From NCBI GenBank assembly GCA_902651635.1, contig CACRSC010000027.1:53748-117747 (forward strand): a DNA stretch of 64,000 bases, in the 5' to 3' direction. The stretch's first letter is position 1. Each line of letters opens with the position of its first letter. The position numbers and the translations under genes were made by a program. The DNA comes from Mastigamoeba balamuthi (Eukaryota; Evosea; Mastigamoebida; Mastigamoebidae). Positions 1-10,200 of this stretch are shown piece by piece. The notes beneath the pieces are model-generated. The model saw only the letters and a program-made list of their open reading frames with translations. It had not been told where the DNA came from and ran no database searches.

Positions 1-153
1 GAGATGGCAATTCTGCAAGCTGTTCACAGTGCCTGGGATTCATGGCCAGCTGGACAGAAGCTTATCACTTTGTTTAATACTTTGGAGTGCATTTGGGGTC
101 TGGTTATTGCCAATGATGGAGGCAACACCTACAAAATCCCTCACCTTGATTAA
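1..153 (+). CDS. C-terminal end of a Tc1/mariner-like transposase (partial)
   Basis: An open frame enters from the window edge and stops with TAA at 151-153, giving 50 codons. The pattern AW-(x)n-hydrophobic helix followed by VIANDGGNTY resembles the last part of Tc1/mariner DDE transposases, where a W and a closing G-G-x-T-x-Y motif recur. No catalytic residue is inside the visible part. It lies directly against the capsid block that follows on the other strand, so it may be an older insertion or the edge of that element. The identification rests on a short weak pattern and could be wrong. Confidence 0.3.
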   Translation, partial: EMAILQAVHSAWDSWPAGQKLITLFNTLECIWGLVIANDGGNTYKIPHLD

Positions 154-194
154 TCTCCAAAATTTAATTGAGAAATCCTGATTCCTGAATTTTC

Positions 195-1778
195 TCACTC
201 GCTATGGCGTCTCCTAACCCTGGTAAATCCAATTCCTGGTTGATCTTCACAAAAAACCTGGATCATTTTCGCTGGTGCGGAGTGGTACATCTTTTCGACT
301 GTTCCATCAGCAGTTATCTGAACTCCTGCAAATTTGCGGAGAAGGACAAGAGCAGATGCTGGATCTGTTAATACAGATGAACTGTCGATTCTTACATCGA
401 GAGGATTTGCATTGCGATGAGGCATAATTGGATTAAAGATGGGAACTGTATATATGCTATAAGTATTTGCAAAATCAAGCATAGTAATTGAGGGTGCGAG
501 TAGATTGCTTCTGTCTGCTCCACACGCTTTTTTGAAAAGTGTATATGCTTGTGTGTTTGCATTAGCATTTGCTCCACCGAGTTTCAGAGGGTTCCTCATT
601 GGAAGGTCGCTTCCATACATAACAGTCATTGATGTAAGACCAGCAGGGACATATTGAGTTGGATTAATATTGGCAGTTGAAATGCTGGGTGCAGGGAAAA
701 GAACAGTAACTGATTGCACATCTTTTTGTGATGTTACAACCATTTGGTTATTTGGAGTATAATTCACTGGAGCAACGAAACTTTCAATAAAGCCAACATT
801 TTCAACAGCTTCAGATTGCTTTTCGGCGGCGACTTCACTTGTTTGGAAGGGTTGCATACGAACTGAGTCAACAAGAAGACCAATATCAGTAACAAAGAAA
901 AATGGTTTTGAAAAAGTTTTATTAGTGTCATTGCTGGCAAAGCCAATTTGGTCAGGAAGTTTGAGAGTAAATTCAATAACGATTTTATTGACATTAGTCC
1001 AAATTGCAGGAACTTCGCAACATTCGAATATATCAGAGAGAGGAATCATTTTCACGAATTCCGGAGTACCAGTGAAATTTGTAGCCACAGTTTCTGCCCC
1101 ATCAATAGGATTAGTTGCTGATGTTCCATTTGTCAGCCAAGTGCTTGTTCTCGTTACACTTTCTGGTGATAGTTTTGTATTTATATCTAATGTAGTCTCA
1201 ATGCAAGGAGTAAGCAGAGTATCATCATGATTTTCAAGTCCATTGCTCTTGTATTTCTTTAGATATCTATCTGTTGTGATGTGAGTAAATTGACCAACAT
1301 TGAGATATTGTTCTACGGGAGATTGACTTTGATTGACTTTCAGTAACACTGTCGAAAAAACATTCAGAGTATTCCATGGAACTGAACCACCAACACGTGC
1401 CGTGTCATCAGGAACATGCATTCTCCCTGCATAAATATTTTTATTGCTATCCATTCTTACTTCTCCACATTTATATTTCATGTAGATGTATGACCCACTG
1501 AAATTCGTCTTGAAATCTGCACCTGCTGATACTTCAATACGATGTAGTTGTCCTGATGAATTATAGCAGGTCTGAGTGAATGTCGCTGAGCCCGAAGTTG
1601 TACCATTAATTACGGTTGCTGAGCCTGAATATAGTTGTGTTGCAGTCTGAGGCGGGATTAGTTGGAGTTCATACGCCTTGCTGTCTTTATCAACTTTGAT
1701 TGGCTTCTTTAGAATGTCATAGCGTGGGTCCAAAGGGCTACAAGTCCAAATTCTTTTAAGCAAAATATTTTTTTGCAT
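195..1778 (-). CDS. Putative hexon-like major capsid protein of the PLV-type element
   Basis: A 527-residue protein of beta-rich, Asn/Thr/Ser-rich composition with few charged blocks and no signal peptide or membrane span. Size, composition and position beside a small lysine-rich protein fit the double-jelly-roll major capsid proteins of Polintons, virophages and PLVs. The start ATG lies inside the end of the upstream gene, giving a 23-base overlap, which is usual in compact viral gene blocks. The assignment comes from general character and context, since no short diagnostic motif marks this family. It looks whole. Confidence 0.5.
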   Translation of the reverse strand: MQKNILLKRIWTCSPLDPRYDILKKPIKVDKDSKAYELQLIPPQTATQLYSGSATVINGTTSGSATFTQTCYNSSGQLHRIEVSAGADFKTNFSGSYIYMKYKCGEVRMDSNKNIYAGRMHVPDDTARVGGSVPWNTLNVFSTVLLKVNQSQSPVEQYLNVGQFTHITTDRYLKKYKSNGLENHDDTLLTPCIETTLDINTKLSPESVTRTSTWLTNGTSATNPIDGAETVATNFTGTPEFVKMIPLSDIFECCEVPAIWTNVNKIVIEFTLKLPDQIGFASNDTNKTFSKPFFFVTDIGLLVDSVRMQPFQTSEVAAEKQSEAVENVGFIESFVAPVNYTPNNQMVVTSQKDVQSVTVLFPAPSISTANINPTQYVPAGLTSMTVMYGSDLPMRNPLKLGGANANANTQAYTLFKKACGADRSNLLAPSITMLDFANTYSIYTVPIFNPIMPHRNANPLDVRIDSSSVLTDPASALVLLRKFAGVQITADGTVEKMYHSAPAKMIQVFCEDQPGIGFTRVRRRHSE

Positions 1779-2594
1779 ATTTTCTCATCTTAGAAATATC
1801 TTTCTTATCATATTTCTTTGCCTTTACTCTCTTTTTCCCTACAGTGTCAATGTCATATGGTCTCTGGATTTTCTCTTCTAATGCTTCTTTGGCAAATTGT
1901 CTTAAATCATCCGAACTGAAACCCCTTTCATATAAATCCTTCAGTTTGTAAATCATCCGCTTTCCTTTCTCTGTTCTGATATCATAATTATTCAGAAGAG
2001 AAATGTAAGTGGAATATAATTCGGGTTTATTATCTTTCGTTTTCCTAAGTTCAGTCATAATAAAGTTCTTTCCAAATCGATTGCCCACATGATGGACCTT
2101 TTTTTCACCTTCTGATAAGCCAACATCTTTTCTGAGTAAGTCAACAAGCATTGATAGTGCTTGTGATTTTGTGTTTGCTGTTGCTACAGGCTCCATATTC
2201 TGATTGTAAATTTGAACGACCTTTCCTTCATCTTGTAAAGCATTATGAATAGTTTTGTATAAATCTTTCACTTGCTCTTTGGGAATTAGGTCTTTTAATT
2301 GGTTTTCGTATTCTTCCTCTTTTATTTCTTCATCATATTGTTTTAAATTTTCTTCATATTTATCCTCATCTTCCATTTGTTCTGTTTTGGCTGGTTTCTT
2401 TGCTTTTGGTTTTGCTGGTTTTTTTGGTGATACTACTACTTTTTTCGTTCGCTTTTTCACAGGAACAACAGCTTGTGACGTTGTCTCTTCTGCTGGTTGT
2501 CCTGCTGGTTGGTTTAGTTTTGGTGTTGCTTTTTCTCTTATTAGTGCTTGTGCTTGTTCTGAGGCTTTAGTTTTTCTTTAATTTTTCGCGCCAT
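1756..2594 (-). CDS. Lysine-rich small protein of the PLV-type element
   Basis: About 279 residues. I choose the ATG at 2594, which begins MARKIKEK and overlaps the preceding gene's stop by 28 bases, because it extends the frame upstream without a stop. The first third is low-complexity and basic (repeated KKP/KPK), followed by an acidic stretch, a predicted helical middle and a basic tail ending KKYDKKDISKMRKYAKKYF. Such basic proteins in capsid blocks may bind DNA or act as scaffold or core proteins. No family is recognised, so the role is inferred from position only. Confidence 0.5.
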
Positions 2595-3037
2595 CTATCA
2601 GCAATTTCCTGAAAGTTTGTCAATAATGTTTGACTTAAAAATCGACCGTGTTCATCTGGCACAAGTTCATCAATATTATATTGCACCGGATATCCATAAT
2701 TCGTATCAATATAATTTAAAAATGCTTCTACAATGTCATCCTTCGATTTATAATTATGCTCATATTTTGCTTCAAATTGTGGATATGATTGCATAATATT
2801 AGGAAAAGGATAAATAATAACTTTAAACATACCACTTGGAATTGCTATTGTGGGGTAATAGCCTTTAGGTGCCCTTGGGTCTCTGGTTTCATGCCAATCC
2901 GGAAAACGGATTGAAAAATTCGTGAAATTAATTGGGTCACTTAATGGCACCTTTGGAGGTAATATTTCATAATTATCTTGTGTCAACCTGTTGGCTTTTT
3001 GTAATGTGTCTTTTGCTAAAAAACGATATTGTAACAT
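2567..3037 (-). CDS. Small hypothetical protein of the PLV-type element
   Basis: 156 residues with no signal peptide or membrane segment. It contains aromatic and proline-rich patches (KGYYPTIAIPSGMF, IIYPFPNIMQSYPQF) and a helical C-terminus. Its stop overlaps the start of the lysine-rich gene downstream, and its start lies 45 bases from the divergent gene on the plus strand, so a shared bidirectional promoter in the AT-rich gap 3038-3082 is likely. No family is recognised. It may be a minor virion component. Confidence 0.45.
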   Translation of the reverse strand: MLQYRFLAKDTLQKANRLTQDNYEILPPKVPLSDPINFTNFSIRFPDWHETRDPRAPKGYYPTIAIPSGMFKVIIYPFPNIMQSYPQFEAKYEHNYKSKDDIVEAFLNYIDTNYGYPVQYNIDELVPDEHGRFLSQTLLTNFQEIADRWREKLKKN

Positions 3038-3082
3038 CTATAATATAATAAATACAGAAAAGATTTTCATAATTAATTATAT

Positions 3083-3887
3083 AATGTCATACCAAATCGA
3101 TTATACATCAACATCTGACCAAAATAGCAATAATGATTTCGGGACAAGAAATGGTATTATTAATATGCGACAACCGATGACTTTATCTAATGATAGGACT
3201 CACTCATTCAGAATACTGCGAATAATTCTGTCAAATTCACTTTCAAACATATATAATTATGGAGGTTTTGATTCAACAAAAATTAAAATATCAAATGACA
3301 ATGGGAGCACTTGGTATACTATCCAAATGAAAAATGGTGTATACACTCTCCAAATGATTGAGGACATAATAACTGATGCATTTAATCAAAGAGATTGGCT
3401 GTCAAAGTCAACTGACCCAGCAGTTACGATTTCATACTATCCTGCAACTCAAATTGTTTACACAAAAATTGATTCTACAAAACTGAACACAACAGGACAA
3501 GTTCAGGTGGATTTTTCAGAATCAAAAATTAACTGGATGCTTGGATACACAACAGGATTACTTACAACTGATGGCATTCATTCAGCAGATAATGTCCCGA
3601 ATTTAGATTCACAAGGAAGTTATATTGACGTTTATTGCTCTTGCATTCTTGGTTCACGTTATGTTAACGGTAATATATCAAATGCAATATGTCGTCTTCC
3701 AATACTTTCAGCAGATAATAACGAAATAATTTATCCATCTGCAAACACTGGCTCAGTTGCTCCAATACTAAGAGCAAACATACCCTCTGCCATTAGTTCA
3801 TATGAAATCAAATTCACAAATCAATATGGTCGTGATGCTGTGTTTTTAATGGGCAATGCTGTTGTCGAGATAGAACTAATAGATTAA
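3083..3887 (+). CDS. Putative minor capsid (penton-like) protein of the PLV-type element
   Basis: About 268 residues starting MSYQIDYTS at 3083; the earlier in-frame methionine at 2991 would overlap the divergent gene. The protein is Ser/Thr/Asn-rich with predicted beta strands and a helical motif (GVYTLQMIEDIITDAF) of a type seen near the N-terminus of many PLV and virophage penton-like proteins. It is the only gene of the block on this strand. Alternative identities include a fibre or other virion surface protein. It looks whole. Confidence 0.45.
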
Positions 3888-4047
3888 ATTTATTTTTGTT
3901 TAACTGTACAAGAAAAGATTTTTTTATCTTTTTTTGGTGTGTGTTTGATACTTTTTTTGGGTTTTTGTGTGTGTTTTGTACTTTTTTGGGGGTTTTGTGT
4001 GTTTTTATGGAACGAAAAAAAACTATTAAATCAAAACCAAAATGACT
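3888..4047. other. AT-rich T/G-tract spacer between convergent genes
   Basis: Low-complexity runs of T with TTTTTGTGTGTG-like repeats separate two genes that converge here. It probably holds the 3' ends of both transcripts. No gene is visible. Confidence 0.4.
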
Positions 4048-5106
4048 CTACTGAGAAGCCTGAGGAGCATACGCTTCCTCAGAAACTTCTTCAAATTCCT
4101 CAGCATCGAAGAAATAAACATTGTCATCGGTGGCCTGCCTGTCGTCGATATTGTTGTCGTCGATGAACTTGTTGAGGATGGTGTCGGTGTTAATGTCCGT
4201 GGCCTTGATAGTCATGGTTGACTCGCTCTCATGCAGTTCCATTCCCTCTGCGTCCGAGGTTCTGATATGAAAAGTTAGAGGAAATAAGAAGACGGAGAAA
4301 ACGTACGGGATCAATTGCCAATGAGCACAGTGCTCCTTCAGCTTGCGCCCGAGCCAAGTCCAATGGCCGGCGAAAGCAGAGAGAGGCAAAACTGCGAAGG
4401 TGAGGCGCGGATAGACGGAGATGAAGCGAACGAGAGGGGCGAGGTTTTGAATAGTCTTCCATTTGTAGACCAATTTGAAGTTGTCGAACTCGACGACCCA
4501 CTCCGCGAGAGTCCCACGGCGCTCGTTTATATACTCATCACGGCACTCTAGGGCGGTGCGCACGATGTTGATGATCTCTGTGTTGTTGAACGTGGACCGG
4601 ATCTGACAACGGGCGAGGATGGACTCGAACTTGCGGAGCGCGAACTGGAAGTTCGTCTCACTGGTCTCGCGCTCAATCTCGTCGTCACGACGCGAGATTT
4701 CCTCTGCGACGCGCTTTATGTTGTCGTCGGACATCTCCTGCATGATGTCGATGTAGAGGTCCATGACCCTAATAATAGCAGGATCGTATCCCAGCAATTA
4801 GAAACGAATTGAAAAACGAATTGAAAATGAATTGAAAACTTACCTCTGCATGCGGTCGTAGCGACGCCTCTCCTGCGCGCTCTGCTTGACCTTCTTGTTG
4901 GCCTTCATCTGCTTCGCCTCCTTGGCCAGCATGAGGACGTCTTCGACTTGTGCTTTAATGCGGGACAACTCGTCGGTGAGATCGCGAAACTTGTCGTCGA
5001 GGAGGAGACGCTGGAGTTCCTTGCGGTCCATCCGAGAAAGCATGGTGATGCAGTCGGATGCTGTCGACGTCGTGTCGAACTCCTCGAGCGTGTGGATATG
5101 CGACAT
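4048..5106 (-). CDS. Hypothetical coiled-coil protein with an aromatic/hydrophobic segment, three exons
   Basis: Exon 1 (5106 to about 4844) starts MSHIHTLEEFD and ends YDRMQR. A GTAAGT donor and TATTATTAG acceptor join it in frame to VMDLYIDIMQEMSDDN. A second 45-nt intron (GTACGT...ATCAG) probably removes residues between WQLIP and TSDAEG; as its length is a multiple of three, the frame stays open either way. The spliced protein has a long charged helical N-terminal half (MKANKKVKQSAQERRR), a hydrophobic aromatic stretch near LTFAVLPLSAFAGHWTWLG and an acidic tail. I do not recognise a family. The introns and higher GC set it apart from the adjoining viral block, so it is probably a host gene or a passenger. 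Confidence 0.55.
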
Positions 5107-5715
5107 CCTCCAGTTCGCTGGTCTGCTGGTGCGGGAACGAAAACGAAAATGAATAATCCGCGGGATTGCACCTAATCCCGCACGCGGGATTGTGCCAATA
5201 AGAAAAATTCTGCAACAACCTAGAGTTGAACCGCGAACCTATTGGATATGAGACACACACTCTGCGAGTAGACTAAGGAGGAGGATTGAGAAGATAAAGG
5301 AGGCGAGGAGAATTTAAGGCGACCCAGAAGGGAGAGGAAGAGGAAGAAGATTATGAAGAGGTTTCAAACTGGTTACTGGGCACAGGTCAACTCTGAATAA
5401 AAAAAGATTTTCTTTGGCTGAAAAAAAGAAACCAACACTTCTGCAACCTCTTTTTGGACCCCTCTAACTTTGTACGAAGATATTTCTATTTTAGTATTTA
5501 TTATAATATATGTGTTAGTAATCTAGGAGTTCCAATATTTAAGAAGAAAATAAAAGAGATATCCTGAGATATGCTATAAAAATAAATAACCAGAAGATAC
5601 TAAAAAGAGAAACTTCTATTGGAACTGAAGAAACTACCTATGGCCGATGGACTCGTCGGCCACACTATTCGCGTAAGCGAATAGAGCCTTTAGGCCGGAT
5701 GCCTTTGGGCTCAGA
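5107..5715. other. Intergenic, A-rich, with a small GCGGGATT inverted repeat
   Basis: GCGGGATT is followed six bases later by AATCCCGC (5160-5181) and then again by GCGGGATT at 5184, just upstream of the minus-strand gene start, so this may be a promoter element. The remainder is A-rich with no supported gene. Near 5665 a short hairpin ATTCGCGTAAGCGAAT is seen. Confidence 0.3.
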
Positions 5716-5916
5716 TTAATCTGAAACCACCACCAGCAGGGCGATGGGGGCACCACAGAAGGAGGAGGGCCCATAGCCCTCGGCCTCACAAACGACCTTG
5801 CTGCATGATAGGCAGTTGGTCAGTGCCACGTGGCACATAGCATAGCAGTCACATGTCGCGCAGGGCAGAGGGGCCACGGCGGGCACAGGGGCCTCAGTGA
5901 TGGCCTTCTTGGTCAT
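5716..5916 (-). pseudogene. Isolated TRIP4/ASC-1-type zinc finger (zf-C2HC5) fragment
   Basis: The 67-codon frame starting MTKKAITEAP contains CATCDCYAMCH then NCLSCSKVVCEAEGYGP and SFCG. This follows the zf-C2HC5 finger of activating signal cointegrator 1 (C-x-C ... H/C ... NCLNCGKIVCEQEG-GPC-FCG), a ribosome-quality-control and transcription cofactor. The cysteine expected in GPCxFCG is serine here, so one zinc ligand is missing. The rest of the ~500-residue TRIP4 protein, including its ASCH domain, is absent on both sides. It is most likely a stray exon or decayed copy; a small stand-alone finger protein is the alternative. Confidence 0.5.
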
Positions 5917-6984
5917 CACTGCTGGCTTGTGCAAACAACTAAGTGATGGCGTACACAAAGAGAGATTAGTATCTGCCTGCCTCTCAAATCAGTTGATTTT
6001 TGTATCACTCAGCAGCAACTCTGTTATTCATAAGGATTGTGGTCTTGTGTATATGCCAGGATGGAGTACAACCCTGCTCATTCAAGAACAATATTCTTCA
6101 AGATAATTCCGAAAAGAGTTAAATTCCTCTTCGAGAAAAAATGAACAAGAGAGGAACATGAAACTCAATGTTAAACAATCAGAAAGAAGTGAAAACAGAG
6201 ACAACCTTAAAAATGACATTAAAGAGCCAATAAGAAACACCAAAAAAATAAAATAAAAACACAAAGATAAGACAGAAATGATAAAAGAAAGAAATACCAA
6301 ATTGGTGAAAAATCAATATAACAATAAAAGAAAAAACATTGAAGAACAAATAACAATATTAAAAAATAAATTTAAGAAAAACCCAAAGAAAGTGACTTTT
6401 TTGGATTCCTGACGTGGAATGCACCAAGGGACGGCCAGGAGCTGGAGGTCCTGGGACTGAGCCAGCAATAGAGCAAAGAGAACAATCGTGACTTCAAATT
6501 ATTTCGGAGGCCTTGAGTATTGTGAACCTCTGTTTTCCTGTTTCAAATGCAACTTTTTGCCCTTTTTTTCCCTTTGGATGGGGTGTCTGTGGAAACTTCT
6601 TTAGACAAAGTGAAAGTCATTATAGCTGCTGTTTCTGAGAGATGGGCACAAAAAGCAGAAGAGATAAGGCCTATGTCATATTTCGACACTCTGTTTGGTC
6701 CCAGAACTGCAACAGTGAGCCCACACTTGTAAGTTTGACATTTATATGGCAAAAGGCCTTGTAACAGTATTGCAATTGCGATCTTACCTCATGTCCCCTA
6801 GGTATGAAGCTGCCTCCTTCCCTTCTTCTGAGTACTACAGGGTAGCCCACTGTCTGGGTTATGGCCGTGCCTTTGTCCCTCTATCTGATAGATGATTTAT
6901 GGAATTTAGCCAGCCTTAGTACCACTCATACTCTAATGACAGGAGGGAATAAGGTGGCCATGATGAAAATGCGATTTCCGATAG
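5917..6984. other. AT-rich intergenic stretch, no supported gene
   Basis: A-rich low-complexity DNA occupies 6110-6400. A 61-codon plus-strand frame at 6547-6732 (VETSLDKVKVIIAAVSERW) reads like a real helix but matches no family I know and could be an exon remnant. The stretch ends where the terminal repeat of the 8-kb element begins. Confidence 0.3.
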
Positions 6985-7078
6985 AAACAGAGGTTAAACC
7001 GAATTTTAAAAACTGTTAAAAATTTGAAAAAGGAAAAATCAGGAAACAGCAAAAAGTAACAAAAAAGAGAGAGCAATC
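6985..7078 (+). repeat. Left terminal inverted repeat of the 8-kb element
   Basis: It begins AAACAGAGGTTAAACCG and ends near GAGAGAGCAATC. It matches the reverse complement of 14940-15030 almost base for base, differing mainly in homopolymer A-run length. The outer flank (CCGATAG) is not shared with the other end, which fixes the outer boundary to within a base or two. Confidence 0.85.
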
Positions 7079-7202
7079 GTAAAGCTTTAGAATAAAAAAG
7101 AATAGTACCAAAAAAGAAGAAGGGAAAGTGGACTGAGCTGATTCAAGTTGACAACATTCAAGAAAGAAAGAACCGAAAAATAACGCTTAGTTATTTATTG
7201 CT

Positions 7203-7218
7203 CAATCGCCGGCGATTG
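7203..7218. repeat. Palindrome CAATCGCCGGCGATTG (family copy, left subterminal)
   Basis: A perfect 16-bp palindrome with the common core ATCGCCGGCGAT. Outer pairs differ from the main family (CA/TG instead of TT/AA), but pairing is kept. It lies about 125 bp inside the left terminal repeat. Confidence 0.75.
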
Positions 7219-7299
7219 AAGAAAGAAATACAAAAGAAGTTAAGAGAAACACGAAGAAGAAACACAAAACCAATGGAAGAACAGGTTTCAATAACACTG

Positions 7300-10200
7300 A
7301 ACAAAGGGAAAACAGATTTAAGCGAGACTGTGAATGAAACTGTTTTCTCTATTACGTCTTTCTCCTCTTGGTGTCAGGGAAGTGCGCCTTGCCCGATGCC
7401 TTGTCTGCTTTCCCCTCCTTGGACTCGGCTGATTTCTTCCTTCTGCCCCTTGTACCACACTTCCTGCCCTGGGTCGTGGTTCGATGGCCTCTTCCTCGCG
7501 GGGACTGGATCTCTTCCTCTTCCTATTCCTCTTCCTCTTCCTCTCCTCCTGCCTCTTCCTCTGCCTCTTCCTTAGTCTCGTCCTCATCCTTGTCCTCCTT
7601 CTCTGAGACTTCCTCCCCCCCACTGGCCTGTTCTGCCTGTGGCTTGTTCCTCTTCATTTTCTCTGTGAAACAATGAGAGAAACAAAAATTGCAGTGCATA
7701 CACTCTAAGTTCTTGAGGTCCTCCATCGTGAAGCCCTTCTCAGAATCGAGGAGGGTGGCAAGTGGTTTTACGGGAGCCTGCACCTGCGTTGCTGATGTGC
7801 TCTCTGTTGAAATGTTAAAAGGAAAAAAGAAAATCGGCACCTTTCTTCCTGGGTTCCTCTGCTGGTGTCGCATGAACAGGAGGACCGAGCACAGCTGGTG
7901 GTTTCCCAACACGAAGATGATGTGCTTCCTCCTCCTGGCGGATGGCTTCATCACGAAGTACTACTTCCTGGGGCACTGCCGGGGGAGACGATCCAGGGAC
8001 AGGTCCAGTCCGGGTTCCTACTGGAGTAGCAAGCGAGACTGGCACTAAGAAGTTGGTGAGACAAGGAAATAACAGATAGCATACCCTCCGCAGGGTGAGA
8101 AATGGGAGGAATAGGGGCAGCAGCTGGAACTGGCAGAACAACGAGCGAAGGGGCTGCAGCAGAAGGAGCAGCAGCAGCAGCAATGGCTGGCAAAACCGGT
8201 GGCAGTGACCTTGAGAGCTCAGCGGCAGGCTCACTCTCCTGTGCAGAAGCATCCTTGGCATCCGGCATTGGGGTGTCCTCAGTGGCAGACCCACCAATCG
8301 AGGCACCAGAGGGAAGAATGACAGGAGAATGTCCCTGATGGAACAGTCAGACAGACTTTGAGTAAATGGCAACTTGCCTGGGACGCGGAAAGCGAGGCGG
8401 TAGCCTCGGATGCGGAGATCAAACCATGGAGCCGAGGTGATATGCTCTCCGGTTGGAAGGGAAGCAAAGCAGCAGCCGCAACAGAAGGCTGGTTGGGGGG
8501 AACCACAACAGGAGCAGTGACTGCAAACAATAGAACATAAGAAAAGAAACAAGGCAGGAAGAGTACGAGGATCCGTGGGCATAGCCTGGGGTGACCATAA
8601 AGCTAAATCCTCTTTCGTCTTGTGGATCAGCACTGCAGAGGACTCGGAGAAACAGTGAAGGAGCCAGAAGTTCTCCTGCAAACACAGTTAGTCTGTTATC
8701 ACTGGTGATAAGAGAAAAAGGGAGAAACCGTTTCAAGCAGGATGTTGGCATCGTGAGTCGAAGTACGGGACAGCCTGTGGTATGATGCCCAGTTGTGCAA
8801 CGCAAACTGAAGTGTGCTAAGCCCGAACGGATTGCCTATCTCCACTATGTTGAAGTGGAAGAAGATGTCCTTGACATAGTTCGTCACAGCCGTCTTCTTG
8901 CTCCTTGGGCTGCAGTGGTGGTACACAGACAACAGCAGTTCTGCTATCATCTCATACTTGATGTGTGGCATCGAGGAGCAGTACAACTCCTCTGTTCTGT
9001 CGACTGGCACACAGACGAAGGTTGCATTGAGGCTGTCCAGGAAGGACTGTCGAGCTGCTGGGGTCAGGAAGTGGACTATGAGGTCGTAGTGAATCTTCTT
9101 GTTCTTCTCCTGTGGCTCAAAAACGTTCTTGTTCTCTGGGAACAGTGGTATCACTGGAGTTGAGAACCACCTTCTCTCGAGTCTGGTATTCAAAGGCAGC
9201 AGAGGCGGATTCTGTGGTAGAGCAAGGCTGACCTGACCTGTGTGGCTCGGACATACGCTCACAACTGCACACTCTGATCTGACTGTTAGGAACAACAATT
9301 GAAAATGAACGGACCCTCTGGGTTCAGTAGCACTATCGCTTGGCTGAGAACCGTGTTCTGCTGCTGGTGCATGGCGACAACAAGAAGGTTCGGTTGGTAC
9401 AGCTCGTGGATGGCTGTCCACTTGGTGCTCAGTGCCAATATGTTGGTGAAGCAGAGGTCCAGGGTTGCCAAGAACCTCTGAGCAATCGGTTCATAGACCT
9501 GCGGGGCTGAGTTCTAAGTACAGTCAACCAAGAAGTAATCAGACCTCGGCTGGGTAGAGGGCCTTGTTCCAGTTCAGCCTCTTCTTTTCCGACAGGTCGG
9601 CCAGCACAATCTCCTTCTCGATCACAGCGGACGCAATGTCGACTTCCTCCGTAGTCTTTAGGCTCCCCCACATCACCGCAATTGTCACTGGGCCCCAGCC
9701 CCGCATGGTGTCTGCAGTAGGAGCATTCTCGCAGTCCATGAATTTGCCCTGCTGCAGGGCTGACCGGAGAACCTCAAGCTGTGTGCCGAAGAACGACGAT
9801 CTTTTCTGAGTAGCCATGTCTATGGCCCTCATCACAGTCTCGACCTTTTCGAACAAACCGGCAGCTGTCTTCATGGCACTGTACAGCAGGCGGGTTTGCT
9901 TCCTTGTCAGATGGCTCCCCAGCATCTTGCTGCAACAAATGTGAGTTGTATGGTTATCGCCAGCGATAACCTGACGAAGGACAAGACAGCCTCCACGGGG
10001 TGCTTCCACAGGGATGACATCTCGAATGAGGTGATCGAGACGGTGTTGATGCCAGGGATCTTGCTGACCTCGTCAAACAGCTTGTTCTGGTCCTTCACTC
10101 TCCACTCAATGATCTTCGTTGCGATCAGGGACATCTTCTTGCAGTTCTGCTCAGACTTGAAGAAGTCATTGTACAGCTAGTATGCTGTGAGAAGCCGTTG

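Larger units (their letters stand above)
195..3887. mobile_element. Polinton-like / PLV-type virus element, capsid gene block
   Basis: Four compact AT-rich genes without introns sit together, with overlaps or very small gaps: three on the minus strand (195-1778, 1756-2594, 2567-3037) and one diverging on the plus strand (3083-3887). Their order and composition fit the structural module of a Polinton-like virus: a hexon-like major capsid protein, a minor capsid candidate and two small proteins. No polymerase, integrase, packaging ATPase or terminal repeat is visible, so the rest of the element either lies left of the window or is lost. All four frames look whole and no break is seen, which argues for recent integration or continued maintenance. 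Base composition differs sharply from the host genes. Confidence 0.55.
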
